Positions 37,729 to 47,785 of a stretch of 64,000 nt of DNA are shown here, one piece after another; positions within the stretch are counted from its first letter, which is position 1; the number at the start of each line of letters is the position of its first letter. Source of the stretch: Symsagittifera roscoffensis (lineage: Eukaryota > Xenacoelomorpha > Acoela > Convolutidae); NCBI RefSeq assembly GCF_963678635.1, contig NC_087065.1:28599254-28663253 (forward strand). Reading direction: 5' to 3'. The notes under the pieces were generated by a model, which ran no database searches, had not been told where the DNA came from, and was given only the letters and a program-made list of their open reading frames with translations. A program made the position numbers and the translations under genes.

Positions 37729-39923
37729 ATGAGGCGGAGCAGGGTACCGGTAGCTGAAAAAAGATCTACCGAGGCGAGAACAAAGTATAATTCGTCGCTA
37801 CGTAAAACAACATCAATGGGTCCGAAGGTAACAAAGATGAACTTTTCAGTTAGTATGGTCAACACGAGGAGTACTACGGAGAACAGAGCAAAGGAGGGCA
37901 CGGAAGGGGAACGAGTAGAACCCACCATCGAGATTGATCTAGAGACACCGGATCAAAGTGTGGATAAAGTGGGAAAGAAAACGACAGAGTCAACTCCGAT
38001 GCCCAATGCGGAAGAACCTAATCCGAAGCCCATGGAGTTCTCACCGACAGACAACGTGGAAGACACAACAGACAACACGCCAGAAACGGTGAAGAATGAG
38101 TCTCAGAAGAGAACGTCTTTTACTGAAAGATTAGCGATGATGGTCGGAATGAGATCGAAGGACGCAGCAGTGGAGGAGACGAAAACCGAGAAAGGCAAAA
38201 CATTCGGAACAGTTTCCACGAGAACGACAGACACCGACCAAAACGAAGACCAGTTTAGACCGGGAACAGCAACCAACAACAGGACAACAACTGACCATGG
38301 AACAGCTACTCTTGAGCTAGGTGATTTGATGGCGAAGCTAGATCAGATAGATGAGAAACTGAAGCACAGCGAAGTCGATAGAAATTTGATAAGGAAGGAA
38401 ATGAGAAACAACAAACATGAGTACCTGGACAACTATTTCCATCTAGCAAGAGCAATTGAGGAAAAGCTTCAGCAGATGTCTGACAAAGTAGAAACCACTG
38501 ATAGAGAGCGAGACAAGAACATCAGAAAAGACACGCTAGAAATGAAGCAGGGCCAGGGCTATTATAAAAAATGGAACAGCGAACACAACTAGTGGTCCAG
38601 GAGACTCCACGAATCAGAACAACGTGGGACCGGATGCGATGACATGGGCAAGCACCTGGGAAATGATGAACAGGACACTAGAGGCCTTCGCTACAAGGAA
38701 CACCGATTCGAGCGACAGAGGAAGCAACAAGTCCAGAAAAACTTTCAAGAAACCAAAAGAATTCAAAGACGATTCAGATGGATGCATTGACACTTGGGTA
38801 GAAGTCATGAGGTTGCACTTGGAACAAGACAACTTGAACGATGAGAGACAAGCATGCACGGCGATACTGAGCAATCTGGAAGGCACAGCATTGAAATGCG
38901 TGGTTGCGAAGAAAGAAGAGGAACGCGATACAGCGGACAAAATCTTTGAAATTTTGTTAAATCGATTCGGCTCAGGCATGAAGGGTCATCAAGCGATAAT
39001 GTGAATTGAAAAGAGAAGACAAAGGGACGATGAATCGATAGACAGGTTCCTAGATGATCTTGAGAGCTTGAGAAGAAGGAGTGACCCGGAAGAATCTACC
39101 AATCGAAGGAACTTCAGCATCGCCTCAAAGTTCATTGATGGGGTAAAGAGTGATGACTTGAGAACGATGTTAGCAACATACTATACATTGTCGAAAGACA
39201 GTGCACCAACTCCAGAAGAGATGAGGCAGAAGTCAAGAGAGTACATGCTGATGAAACCCAAGAAATACTCGTACTCAGACAACAGGAATACACAGGGGGG
39301 AGGGGGGGAGTCAGCCACAAAGGTCGTCATGGTACAAGCAAAGAGATGACATGGACAAACGCAGATCATGCGCTAACTGCGGATCAGCTGATCATCATGT
39401 GGCGGATTGCACGACATACAAACAGGGTATGAAGAGTTTGGGATATGCACCCGATGAGGAAGATATGAGCCAGATGGAAGAACACGAGTTCTATAGTGGC
39501 TTGATCATCAAAATAGGTGCATGATGCTTCTTCTGCAACCAAGAGGGGCACTTCAGGATGGACTGTCCGTTGTTTTGGGAGGCGGTTAAGAATCAGAGTC
39601 ATCCAAAACACAAGTTGGCGCTAGCAGCGGTACAGAACCAGAGAAAAGGTAAAGGTGAATTTGAGACGAAAAACCATGAAAGGCCAAGTGCGGAGCTACC
39701 AACAAAAACAGTGAAGGCTGTAACACAATGTAATAGTGCAATAGAGGCCACGGCAAAGAACGACCTAGAAATAAATTATGAGAAGGCGGCAGCGGAAGCT
39801 ATCAACAAAGTGAAACAGGACCTGGCAGCGAAAGAAATAGAACAACGGCTGAAGCAAGAAATCGAAAGACAGAAAATGAACGAAGCATTAAGTTGCTCAC
39901 AAACAATACCAGAAGCTGCCTAG
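37729..39923 (+). pseudogene. Giant element gag, with two CCHC knuckles
   Basis: Gag builds the particle and binds genomic RNA. The N-terminal part (287 codons) is hydrophilic, with a predicted coiled-coil region near its end (LGDLMAKLDQIDEKLKHSE). A shift at an A6 run near 38570 leads to a capsid-like part with WVEVMRLHLEQDNLNDE and EGTALKCV, typical of Ty3/gypsy gag. A TGA at 39002 and a shift at a G6-A-G7 run (39295-39308) follow. Two knuckles lie in the last frame: CANCGSADHHVADC and CFFCNQEGHFRMDC, both CX2CX4HX4C, with a TGA at 39522 between them. It ends at TAG 39921, in the same frame as pol. About 730 codons in total, disrupted here. Confidence 0.8.
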
Positions 39924-39959
39924 GGGTCGACAAGAAATGGAAACTGTAACACCGTAAAG

Positions 39960-42900
39960 ATGGTTACAGGAAAGCCATTTGGCATAACGAAGATTGGGGC
40001 AAGAATAATGTCAATAATCACTGTGGGCGGCCATGAAGTAACGAGAAACTTGAACGAACCTAGTGATCAGACAATAATGCACATTGATGTGTACGCAGAT
40101 TACTTGAGTTGCATAAGCCCACAGACGACTTCTAGAGCATTGAGGGCACTACTCACGAGAGGGGGTAGCAAGTCGGTACGTGTTGATAACAGGTACACAG
40201 AGGCTTATGGTCCACATGAAGTGATGCTAAATATAGATGGAATCAACATCTATACGAAAACAATGATAACATGTGATGAAGACCTAATTGGGCAAATCTA
40301 CGTGGGAAAAGAAGAGTTGAAAGTGAGATCGATTGGACACTGCGCCATGCTTGAAGAAGATGCAATGCACATCGGGACAGAGGCAGATGTGACAGCACAT
40401 GTGCTAGACATAAGTGGTAAAAAGACTCAGTTACGTGGGTTACTTGATACGGGAGCAGTCTTGAGTGTCATACCAATCGAAATTTGGGAACGAAAGGGCT
40501 TCAACAAAGATGATTTGATAGATTCGAGAATACGGTTGTCAGCTGCAAACAAAGGGCTTCTGCGCGTGTTAGGCAGAACGCCGATAATAGCCCTCAATCT
40601 AGGGGAACGTAACCTGTGGATGAGCTTTCTTGTAGTAGAAAACCTAGATGAGTCTGACCAATTCATTTTAGGCAGAGACTTCATCAGGAACTTTGATGTA
40701 GCGATTGAACTAAACAATGCAATGTTCAGGATACGGAACCCGGATAGGAGGTACGCAATCAAACCGGTAAATTTAATAATGGCAAATGAAACTAAAGCAA
40801 CGGTATTCTTGAGTAGGAGGGTGAGGTTAAAGGCGAACGAGGCGGCAATCGTAAGCTTACGAATGAAAAATTACAATGAACTAAGTGACAACAAGGAGGT
40901 ATGCATAGTCCCAAATCCAAATAGTCAAAGTGCTGCTGTTTTAGGAAGATCCTTCTCGATCACGAAGAGCGGCCTCTGCGTGAGTGTCTTGTTGAATACC
41001 CTTGACATGCCAATCACGATACAGAGGGGAAGGAAACTGGGATATGCTTTACCTGTAAAAACTCGATATGAAATGACTGAAAACCATAAACAAAATGAAG
41101 TTGTTGATTGTCCCAATCATAGGGACAAAATTTATATCTTGAGACGATTGAATAAAATAAAAAGTTCATCAGGTCTTGTGAAGTCACTTAAGTCAGAGAC
41201 AGACGATGGGCTATCGAACTGTTCGAATTTTCCGGAACGGCCCACACTAGATGAAATGCAGAGTGATAAACCGGTCCTACCGGAAATTGAACATTTAAGA
41301 GGCAAGATAACGGACGAACAGCTCGAAGCCATCAAGGACGTATTAGAACGGAACGAAGACGTTTTTTCAAGACATAAAGCAGACATCGGGTGTTGTTATT
41401 TTGTTGAGCATGAAATAGAACTTGAGGAAAACGCAATACCGCACAGGGAGGGGGCGAGGCGCATGACCCCACACAAATCGGATGCGTGTAGAAAGGAGAT
41501 TGAGACGCTACTAGAGTATGACATGATAGAACCATCCAAATCACCGTAGGCGTGTGGAGTAGTGATGGCCAAAAAGAAAGGCGACCAGTTGAGGTTTTGT
41601 TGTGATTTTCGATACCTGAACTCCGTCACGGTGAAGGATGCCTATCCCATACCTAGGATTGATGAGAGTCTCTCGAAGTTAGGTGATGCAAGATTTTTTA
41701 CGACTCTTGATTTAGGCTCGGCCTTTTGGCAGGTACCACTCAGGAAACAGGACAGGGACAAGACAGGGTTTGCCTGCGAGTTGGGTCTGTTTCAATGGAA
41801 ACGGATGCCGTTTGGACTATGCAATGCCACTGCCACGTTTCAGCGGCTGATGGCACACGCGCTGATAGGCGTGACGAAAAAGTACGGCAATCTGGTAATG
41901 TGCTACGTGGATGACGTGGTAATAGCGACACCCACACTGGAGGACCACATTGAGAGACTTGACGAAGTATTTGCGTGCATGAAGAGGTCGGGGCTGAAGT
42001 GCAAACCGTCCAAGTGTGAGATACTGAAGGACTCGGTAAAATACTTGGGCAGGATGGTGGACAAACACTGCATCAGACCAGATCCAGACGCAGTAGAACC
42101 AGTTCTAACTTGGAAATCGCCGAAAACGGAACACCAATTGATGAGCTTTCTGGGCTTTGCAAATTACTACAGAGAATTCGTCAAAGTATATGCAGACAAG
42201 GTTTATCCGATGCAACAGTTAATGAGGCACAAAGGCAAGAAGTTCACGTGGAACAACGCAGCGGAAGAGTCATTCCAGAGAATAAAGAAAGAGTTGTGCG
42301 AGGCACCAGTACTAGGGATGCCAACAGAGAAGGGGATGTACGTACTAGATACGGACGCGTCGGCAGTAGCGATATCTGGAATTCTCCACCAGGAACAAGA
42401 GTGGAATGGGAAGACAGTCTTGAGACCAATAGCGTACGGGAGCAAAGTACTAAGTGACACGGAAATGAAGTACGGAGCACCGAAAGCAGAGATGTTCGCG
42501 GTGGTTACCTTTGTCGAGAAATATAGGGCATACCTAGGCAACGAGCCATTCAAGTTGCGAGTCGACAACAGGGCACTAAGCTGGCTGAAGACGTACTCAA
42601 TGGACCAAAGTTACATTGGGAGGTGGATAGTTCGCCTGGACGGATACAATATGATAATTGAGCATAGAACACGAGACAAACATCAAAATGCTGACAGCTT
42701 GAGCAAGAAGACGGAGTTTTACGAGAGACAAGAACAGAGAGAGGCAGATAGACCTGAGATCAAGGATGGCTTCTTCTTCATGGACAAGGAAACGTATGAC
42801 AGTCTTCCTCTCACGAGATGGTTGGACAAATCAGGCAAACCAATAGAAGATCACCCCGAGTTACCAAAAGATACCATGAAAAAAACAATTTTGAAAAAGA

Positions 42901-45688
42901 ACCGAGGGATGCCGATAGGAATAATGCTCAAGTCAAAGATCGTGATGGAGACGCTCAAAGCAAAAGGCTATGACCTCAACCAGGTAGAGACGGGGGAAGC
43001 ACAAATAGACGATGACTTAAAGAGGTTACTCGAGAAACTAGCAGATGATAAGCCAGTGATTCAAGAAAACTGTAAGGAGGAACCTGAGGTCACAATACTG
43101 CGAAAGAGCGGGACAGCTAGTGATGGAAATACCTCGAAGGTGACTAACCTTGATGGGAAGGAAGTGGTGCAGTCACTGGTTGAAAGGATCCCAGCCGAAT
43201 TATTTGAACAGACTAGAGTTAGGAGAAAGAGAGTGGAGTTCAAGGAAGAAGCTGAATACCTGGGACTAGGTCAAGAGTCCGGGGAGCGGTCCACGTCCAC
43301 GGAAGAAGAAAACACTGAAGGAGAAAATTTGTCCGAGGAGTGTGAAATGTGGGATGAGGACTCGGAAGCGAGCAGTGACAATCAAGATAGTCTCTGCATG
43401 ATATTGGCAGAAGAAAAGATCAGACACCACGACAGGGAATTACAAACAGATCCGTCCTCAGGAACCTTCAACTTGGACGTGCAGGAAATACGAGGTGGTG
43501 AAGAACTTGAAAGGATTGCAGTTTCGAGGAAACCCTTCAGGGAACTATCATGCAGTTCAAATGTGAGAACAAATCTGGTGCCAGAAGATGACATGAAGGT
43601 AGCAAGGAGGATAGTATGCGTGAAGCTGAAGGACGACGTCCACAACCCTGGGGAGATGAATGGGCAGATTATGGCGCTGAAGGAACTTGTCAAGGCAAGA
43701 TATAGGCTGTCGGACCTGATAAGAGCCCAGAAGAATGACAAGATGACAAGCAATCTCTCCAAATGGATCCGAATGGGGTCCAAGGAGAAAGGGGAACTTG
43801 AAGAAGACAGCTACAAGATCTTGAGCCAGTTCTACAAAGAGAAGAAAGATTTACTCTATCACACAGCTGACGGGGTGGTAGCGTGCAAGAGAAAAGACGA
43901 GGACAAGATACTACACAAACACAACCTCATCATATTACCACAATTGTACCAGACAGAGGTGCTGTTCAGATCACATGACCAAATGGGGCACCAGGGGATA
44001 GACAAGGTGCAACAAAGGATACTTCGCAGGTTTGATTGGCCAGGATTGAGGAAAGCCTGTGAGAGGTGGGTGAATGCATGCTTGGCATGCTTGCAAGTGA
44101 AAGACCCAAGGAAGATGAAATTCCCACTCAAGTCGGTGGAAAGCTCGGAATTTAATGAAGTGGTGCAAATAGACCATCAGAAGATCTGTATGACGGAGTC
44201 GGGGTATAACCAGATACTGGTTATAAATGATCACTTCACAAAGCTGGCAGAAGCGGTGCCGTGTCAAACAACTTCGGCAGAGGAGACTTGTGACCACTTG
44301 ATAACCCATTGGATATCAAGGTATGGTTGTCCAATGACTTTTCAGTCAGACAACGGCAAGGCCTTTGTGGGGGACTTGACTAAGGAATTAATGAAGAGGT
44401 CACACATTGCTCAAGCACACTCAACGACTTACCATCCTCAGACCAACGGGCTGGTGGAGAGACAGAATAGAACGTTGGTGAACATGCTGAGGGTATACTG
44501 CTCTAGATACATGACGGACTGGGATAAGTATCTGCCGCAAGTCGTAGGGGCATACAACAGTACTCAACACTCAACGACGGGAATCAGTCCATTCATGATG
44601 TTGACAGGCAAAGAGAGAGCGATGCCCCTGACGTTCTTTTACCCGGAGTATGAAGGGAGGAGGACGTCGCCACAAGCTTGGGTGAAAGAAGCGATCAGGA
44701 GACAGCAGGAAATAAACGAGCTATGCAGGAGGAGCACTGCGCAGGCACAAATGAGACAAATAAGAAATATGATGAAAAGATATTACAGGCGAAGCCATAT
44801 GAAGTGGGCCAGTATGTGTGGGTTTTCCAGAATGTGATACCGCCCAAAGGGACGAAGAAACTACTCAAGAAATGGAGAGGACCATTCATGATAACTGAAG
44901 TACATCAACAAGGACGGTTCTACCGCTTGAGTACTGGGCGAGCAGCACATTATGAGAAACTAAAGCCTCATGTCCCATCCCCAGAGGACTGGTGTATACC
45001 AAAGGACATGGAGGGACTAGAGTACCTACTGGTGGAACCACCATGTGAAGTGAACGAAAAAGGCACCAGAGATAAGAATGATGGCAATGAGAACTTGAGT
45101 TTGGATGACAATGAAAAAATAGACGCGGACTCTGAAGCGGAATCTTTTGTTGAAGAAGATTGGAACGATCCGGAGCAAGGTGAGGTGCCGAAGTCGACAG
45201 AACCAGACTTGTCAATACCAGCGGGGACAAGGAGTGGCAATCGCAAACGCACAGGCATGAGGTACAACAGGTATGGGGACGACTTCCTGATCGACAATAT
45301 ACAACCCGATGTCCTAGGCAAAGAACTAATAAGTGTGGGCGAGCTGACGGCAGATGGTGAATGGCAGATCATCAATGATAATGAACACTACTCACAGGAA
45401 GACTACTCGACGCCGGAGCGGGAGACGGATTTAGAACAGAGCGAGATAGAGAGGAGAGAGAATACGAACCTGAGGATATTAGAATGGATGCGCGATGTCA
45501 AGAACGGAAGCGAGGAAGGACAGAGCATACAGCAAGTTGACATATCAGCGGGGAAGTACATGAAAACGGAGGATCCTCTTTTCGGCTGGACGGCAACAGA
45601 CAGCCCGCTCGACATTCCGCCAGATAATTCAGACCCAGCATCATCGACGGGGACGTCGATAAATATTTTTGTCCGGGGAGTGGGGTAG
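39960..45688 (+). pseudogene. Giant element pol: protease, RT, RNase H, integrase
   Basis: Protease LLDTGAVLSVIP near 40440 and LGRDFI beyond it. RT starts near 41500 and has LDLGSAFWQVPL, RMPFGLCNATATFQRLM and catalytic CYVDDVVIA (41904). RNase H has VLDTDASAVAISGIL, RVDNRALSWLK and HQNADSLSK. A roughly 340-residue acidic linker follows. Integrase has HDQMGHQG...CLACLQVK zinc residues, core IDHQK, FQSDNGKAF and LVERQN (D-D-35-E), and a C-terminal KKWRGPFMITEV. TAG at 41547 replaces the Trp expected in SPWxxxVV. A frame change near 44755 separates the integrase core from the GPF block. The tail to 45688 is acidic. These lesions make this copy's pol unlikely to be functional. Confidence 0.9.
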
Positions 45689-45708
45689 GACTTACCCACA
45701 CCAAAAAT

Positions 45709-46284
45709 TTGATGATAAAGAAACTCAGAGAAGTGAGAGAAAAGTGCGGACTGGAACTGGAAGGGGAGGAGGCCGAGCCTACCATAGGACGGAATTTCAA
45801 AACGAAATTTGAAATACCAAACGAATACTCAGAAAATATCCTGATAACGGATAGTGACTTCATTCTGTCAGACAGGACTAGCGCAATCTGTATCACGGTG
45901 GACATGAGTTTCAAATCAAGACTGGAAGCTGACTTCAAGAGAGAGTACCAGAACGTGGAGTTTCTTTTTAGACAGAGACCAGGACTGGAAGGAATGGCCG
46001 CGCTTCCACCATCAGTAGCACAAGTCCCGGGCAAATACCTGTACTTCCTAGTGACGAGGGTCAATGACAGGAACACGATCGATCCTGAACACGTGATGTT
46101 GGCACTAACGAGACTACGAGACTTCATGATTGAAAGAGGGATAACGGAGGTCTCAATGCCGGTGTATGACCCAAACAGGGGGAAATTGATCCCAAGGGAA
46201 TTGTACGCTATCCTACACGTGGTCTTCGCAGAAACTGACATAATGGTGCATCTTCACAAGAAACACTACTTGAGCATCGCCTGA
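45709..46284 (+). CDS. Giant element ORF3: macro-domain-like protein
   Basis: 191 residues. After a short N-terminal helix, ILITDSDFILSDRTSAICIT aligns with the first strands of macro domains. Then come DFKREY (helix), GKYLYFLVTRVNDRNT, LALTRLRDFMIERGITEVSM and VVFAETDIMVHLH, the order of TARG1/OARD1-type macro domains that bind or remove ADP-ribose. The glycine-rich loop and the catalytic Asp region after SMP (PVYDPNRGKL) are not conserved, so hydrolase activity is doubtful; binding is possible. Viral and host macro domains act in antagonism of ADP-ribose signalling, but that role is only inferred. Open from ATG to TGA, no lesions. Similarity judged by eye. Confidence 0.5.
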   Translation: MMIKKLREVREKCGLELEGEEAEPTIGRNFKTKFEIPNEYSENILITDSDFILSDRTSAICITVDMSFKSRLEADFKREYQNVEFLFRQRPGLEGMAALPPSVAQVPGKYLYFLVTRVNDRNTIDPEHVMLALTRLRDFMIERGITEVSMPVYDPNRGKLIPRELYAILHVVFAETDIMVHLHKKHYLSIA

Positions 46285-46717
46285 GTCGGGTACGCGGGGG
46301 TCTCCAGTTGGGCATGAGGGAAGAATCTCGAGTTAGGTGTGGGGGTACAAAACAGGTAAAGATTCTTAGAGGTGATTGGCATGACAATTAATATTTTAAA
46401 TGATTGATGGTGCTAAAACATAAAATGAATCTGCATGTTTTTAGAAGATTTCCAATTGAATTATTTTCGTAGGACGGAAAGGAAAGGGTTTTAATTATAG
46501 TAGTGAAGGGGGGTTTTTAGGTTAGGAACACAGCCTGTTAGTCTAAAAATCGGATGTTATTTTCAGATTGATTCGGTGAAGTCAAATTGACTACCCAACT
46601 GTATTCAATTGAAGAAAGAGAATGCAAATTGAACGACATCTCAAGAAGTAAACTCAAGTTGCTAAGGTAAACTCAAGTTGCTCAGGTAAAACTCAAGTTG
46701 CTAATACTCAAAATCAC
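46285..46717. other. Inter-ORF spacer with three 20-bp repeats
   Basis: Non-coding. Holds a G6 tract near 46508 and three copies of GTAAACTCAAGTTGCTAAG-like repeats (46648-46702) directly before the coiled-coil ORF, possibly a promoter or splice element. Confidence 0.6.
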
Positions 46718-47731
46718 TTGGAAATTACGGAAATGGCAGATCGATTCTGGAAGTCCATGCCATCGGCTTTGAAAAAACCCACGCTTGACGAGTTGTACAG
46801 ACGTCTGAGGGACCTGGATTATACTCAAGTGGATGAGAGAAGGGCAGTGATGTTGAATGCCATCCTCCAGTTGGAGGAACAGGGCGAGTGCCGGGAGTCT
46901 GCGACAGAAGCGGTTTTGATGGTGGGCTACACCACCGATGGAATATCCAATCAAGAGCAAACCAGGTGGCTGTCCTGGAACGTGGATGGAGTGATAAGGG
47001 GATTCGACTTGGCAAGGAACCCTGGCTTGAGTAACAATACTGAGTATGGTGCATGGGAGTTCCCACTGCCGGTCAGACCATCAGTCAGGTCCACGGGCCA
47101 GAGCACGAGCAAGGCACTATTGATGTCACGGGCGCAGCAAACGGGGGAAGCGTATCCGGACATCAGTATCGTGAAGAGAGAGCTTGAGAGGACTCAGCGG
47201 GAGAGGAACAAGGCAAACCTCGACCGGGATCAAGCGAAGCTCGAGAGAGATCAGGCGAAACTTGAGAGGGATCAAGCGCGGAGGGAACTGGACATGTTGA
47301 GAGCTGAACAGCTACAGGCAGAAAGGGTGCGAGAGAATGCCGCGAATTGCGAGCAGCTGAAGTCCGAGCTTGAAAGGATCCAGCAACGACAACGCGAGCT
47401 CGACATGCAGAAAGGGGCTAGGCCCAAAGAGCGGGTGGTGACCGGCTCAAGACCAGAGTCACGTATGGAGGTGGATGAAGCTCCTAGGTCGAAGGGACGA
47501 TTTAACCTCGATCGCGCGGCTCAAGAACATATGAGAGAAGGGTTGGAAGTGTGGATACCGACTGAATCAGCGTCCTCCCTGCGTGGTCTAGAGACACAAG
47601 TAATACGCCCGTTGATGGACGTCGCGCTGCCTGGATATACGCCAAGTTCGACCCCGGGTAGTAGTCAGGTGAGTGGTAGCTCGTCACGACTGAAAGATTT
47701 GCATGAGCGGCTACAGCTAAGGAGTCGCTAG
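46718..47731 (+). CDS. Giant element ORF4: coiled-coil protein
   Basis: 337 residues, no lesion. Residues ~1-140 look folded: MADRFWKSMPSALKKPTLDE, LEEQGE and WLSWNVDGVIRGFDLARNPG. Residues ~150-235 are a long charged coiled coil with near-identical heptad-like repeats (RDQAKLE twice, RDQARRE). A Ser/Pro-rich linker follows, then a short C-terminal region with VWIPTES. No named family recognised; could act as a structural or RNA-binding protein of the particle. ATG 46718 opens the frame and the triple repeats lie just upstream. Confidence 0.65.
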   Translation: MEITEMADRFWKSMPSALKKPTLDELYRRLRDLDYTQVDERRAVMLNAILQLEEQGECRESATEAVLMVGYTTDGISNQEQTRWLSWNVDGVIRGFDLARNPGLSNNTEYGAWEFPLPVRPSVRSTGQSTSKALLMSRAQQTGEAYPDISIVKRELERTQRERNKANLDRDQAKLERDQAKLERDQARRELDMLRAEQLQAERVRENAANCEQLKSELERIQQRQRELDMQKGARPKERVVTGSRPESRMEVDEAPRSKGRFNLDRAAQEHMREGLEVWIPTESASSLRGLETQVIRPLMDVALPGYTPSSTPGSSQVSGSSSRLKDLHERLQLRSR

Positions 47732-47785
47732 AGTCCAGCAAGAGCGGAGCTACCCTCGACGTGGGGAGAGCAACCTGTCAGGAGT

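Noticed and set aside
45498-46241. 247-codon minus-strand frame over ORF3
   Set aside because: Antisense shadow of the macro-like ORF; no recognisable motif.
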